Below are positions 16,209 through 16,523 of a DNA stretch of 16,523 nucleotides, piece after piece (within the stretch, counting starts at the first letter, position 1; every line of letters starts with the position of its first letter). The position numbers were made by a program, and so were the translations under genes. The notes below the pieces were generated by a model. It was given only the letters and a program-made list of their open reading frames with translations, made no database searches and was not told where the DNA came from. The DNA is from Flavobacteriia bacterium. Its GTDB lineage: Bacteria > Bacteroidota > Bacteroidia > Flavobacteriales > Flavobacteriaceae. Where the stretch lies: assembly GCA_003973375.1 (NCBI GenBank), contig QNYL01000107.1, positions 1-16,523 on the forward strand, read 5' to 3'.

Positions 16209-16523
16209 ATGGATTATCAAAGTACAATAAACTGGATGTTTGCACAATTGCCCATGTACCAGCGGCAGGGTAAAACGGCTTTTAAAAAGGATCTTACCAA
16301 TATTATTGCCTTGTGTGATCATTTGGGGCATCCCGAATTAAAATTTCCTTCTGTTCATGTGGCAGGTACCAACGGAAAAGGCTCTACAAGTCATATGATC
16401 GCTTCTGTTTTACAGGAATCGGGTTTAAAAACCGGACTTTATACTTCTCCTCATTTAAAGGATTTCAGAGAGCGTATCAGGATTGACGGCAATTGTATTG
16501 ACGAAAAGAGTGTAATCAGCTTT
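16209..16523 (+). CDS. folC: Folylpolyglutamate/dihydrofolate synthase, N-terminal part (cut by window end)
   Basis: The first 105 residues of a Mur-ligase-family enzyme that adds glutamate to dihydropteroate or to folates in the cytoplasm. The P-loop GTNGKGS lies at 53-59 in the context HVAGTNGKGST, which is typical of FolC. TSPHL at 79-83 followed by DFRERIRIDG is a second family motif. The N-terminal helix contains WMFAQLPMYQRQG, common in Bacteroidota FolC. The start at the ATG at 16209 lies 15 bases after the TonB/TolA-like gene, so folC probably shares that transcript. The frame runs off the window without a stop. MurC-F ligases share the P-loop, but the TSPHL/RERI motif argues for FolC. 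Confidence 0.95.
   Translation, partial: MDYQSTINWMFAQLPMYQRQGKTAFKKDLTNIIALCDHLGHPELKFPSVHVAGTNGKGSTSHMIASVLQESGLKTGLYTSPHLKDFRERIRIDGNCIDEKSVISF

Overview
The window looks like chromosomal DNA of a member of the Bacteroidota, most likely Flavobacteriia. It is AT-rich, lacks clear Shine-Dalgarno sites, and contains TAnnTTTG-type promoter elements. Its proteins have a flavobacterial look: an OmpA-type lipoprotein, CbpA/CbpM, NhaD, and an exbB-exbD-tonB-folC run. The assignment rests on recognising these families, not on a database search. Most of the window is conserved housekeeping sequence. I see no insertion sequences, prophage, CRISPR array, tRNA or rRNA.

Left part (1-10118), all on the minus strand. 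The window opens with the N-terminal part of an outer-membrane lipoprotein gene. A 13-bp hairpin terminator separates it from gltD and gltB, the two subunits of glutamate synthase. A 292-base AT-rich spacer follows, then the co-chaperone pair cbpA-cbpM, a secreted esterase of the esterase D / CE1-like family, and a short-chain-type acyl-CoA dehydrogenase with its own hairpin terminator.

Right part (10200-16523), all on the plus strand. It carries anmK (anhydro-N-acetylmuramic acid kinase, cell-wall recycling), an amino-acid dehydrogenase of the Glu/Leu/Phe/Val family, and nhaD (Na+/H+ antiporter). An envelope energy-transduction operon follows (exbB/tolQ, exbD/tolR, and a TonB/TolA-like protein), then folC, which is cut by the window edge. 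The switch of strand lies between the acyl-CoA dehydrogenase and anmK, a short divergent promoter region.

The genes touch two themes. One is nitrogen and amino-acid metabolism: GltBD makes glutamate, and the dehydrogenase interconverts an amino acid and its keto acid. The other is envelope function: the lipoprotein, AnmK, NhaD and the ExbBD-TonB/TolA motor. The least ordinary signals are regulatory or structural: a sigma-54-like -24/-12 promoter with upstream GTCA repeats ahead of cbpA; a six-copy 7-base tandem repeat inside the exbB-exbD gap that stays open in the exbB frame; a TonB-position protein whose middle domain looks more like TolA; and short phased repeats upstream of gltB. I did not find a clearly undescribed multi-gene system.
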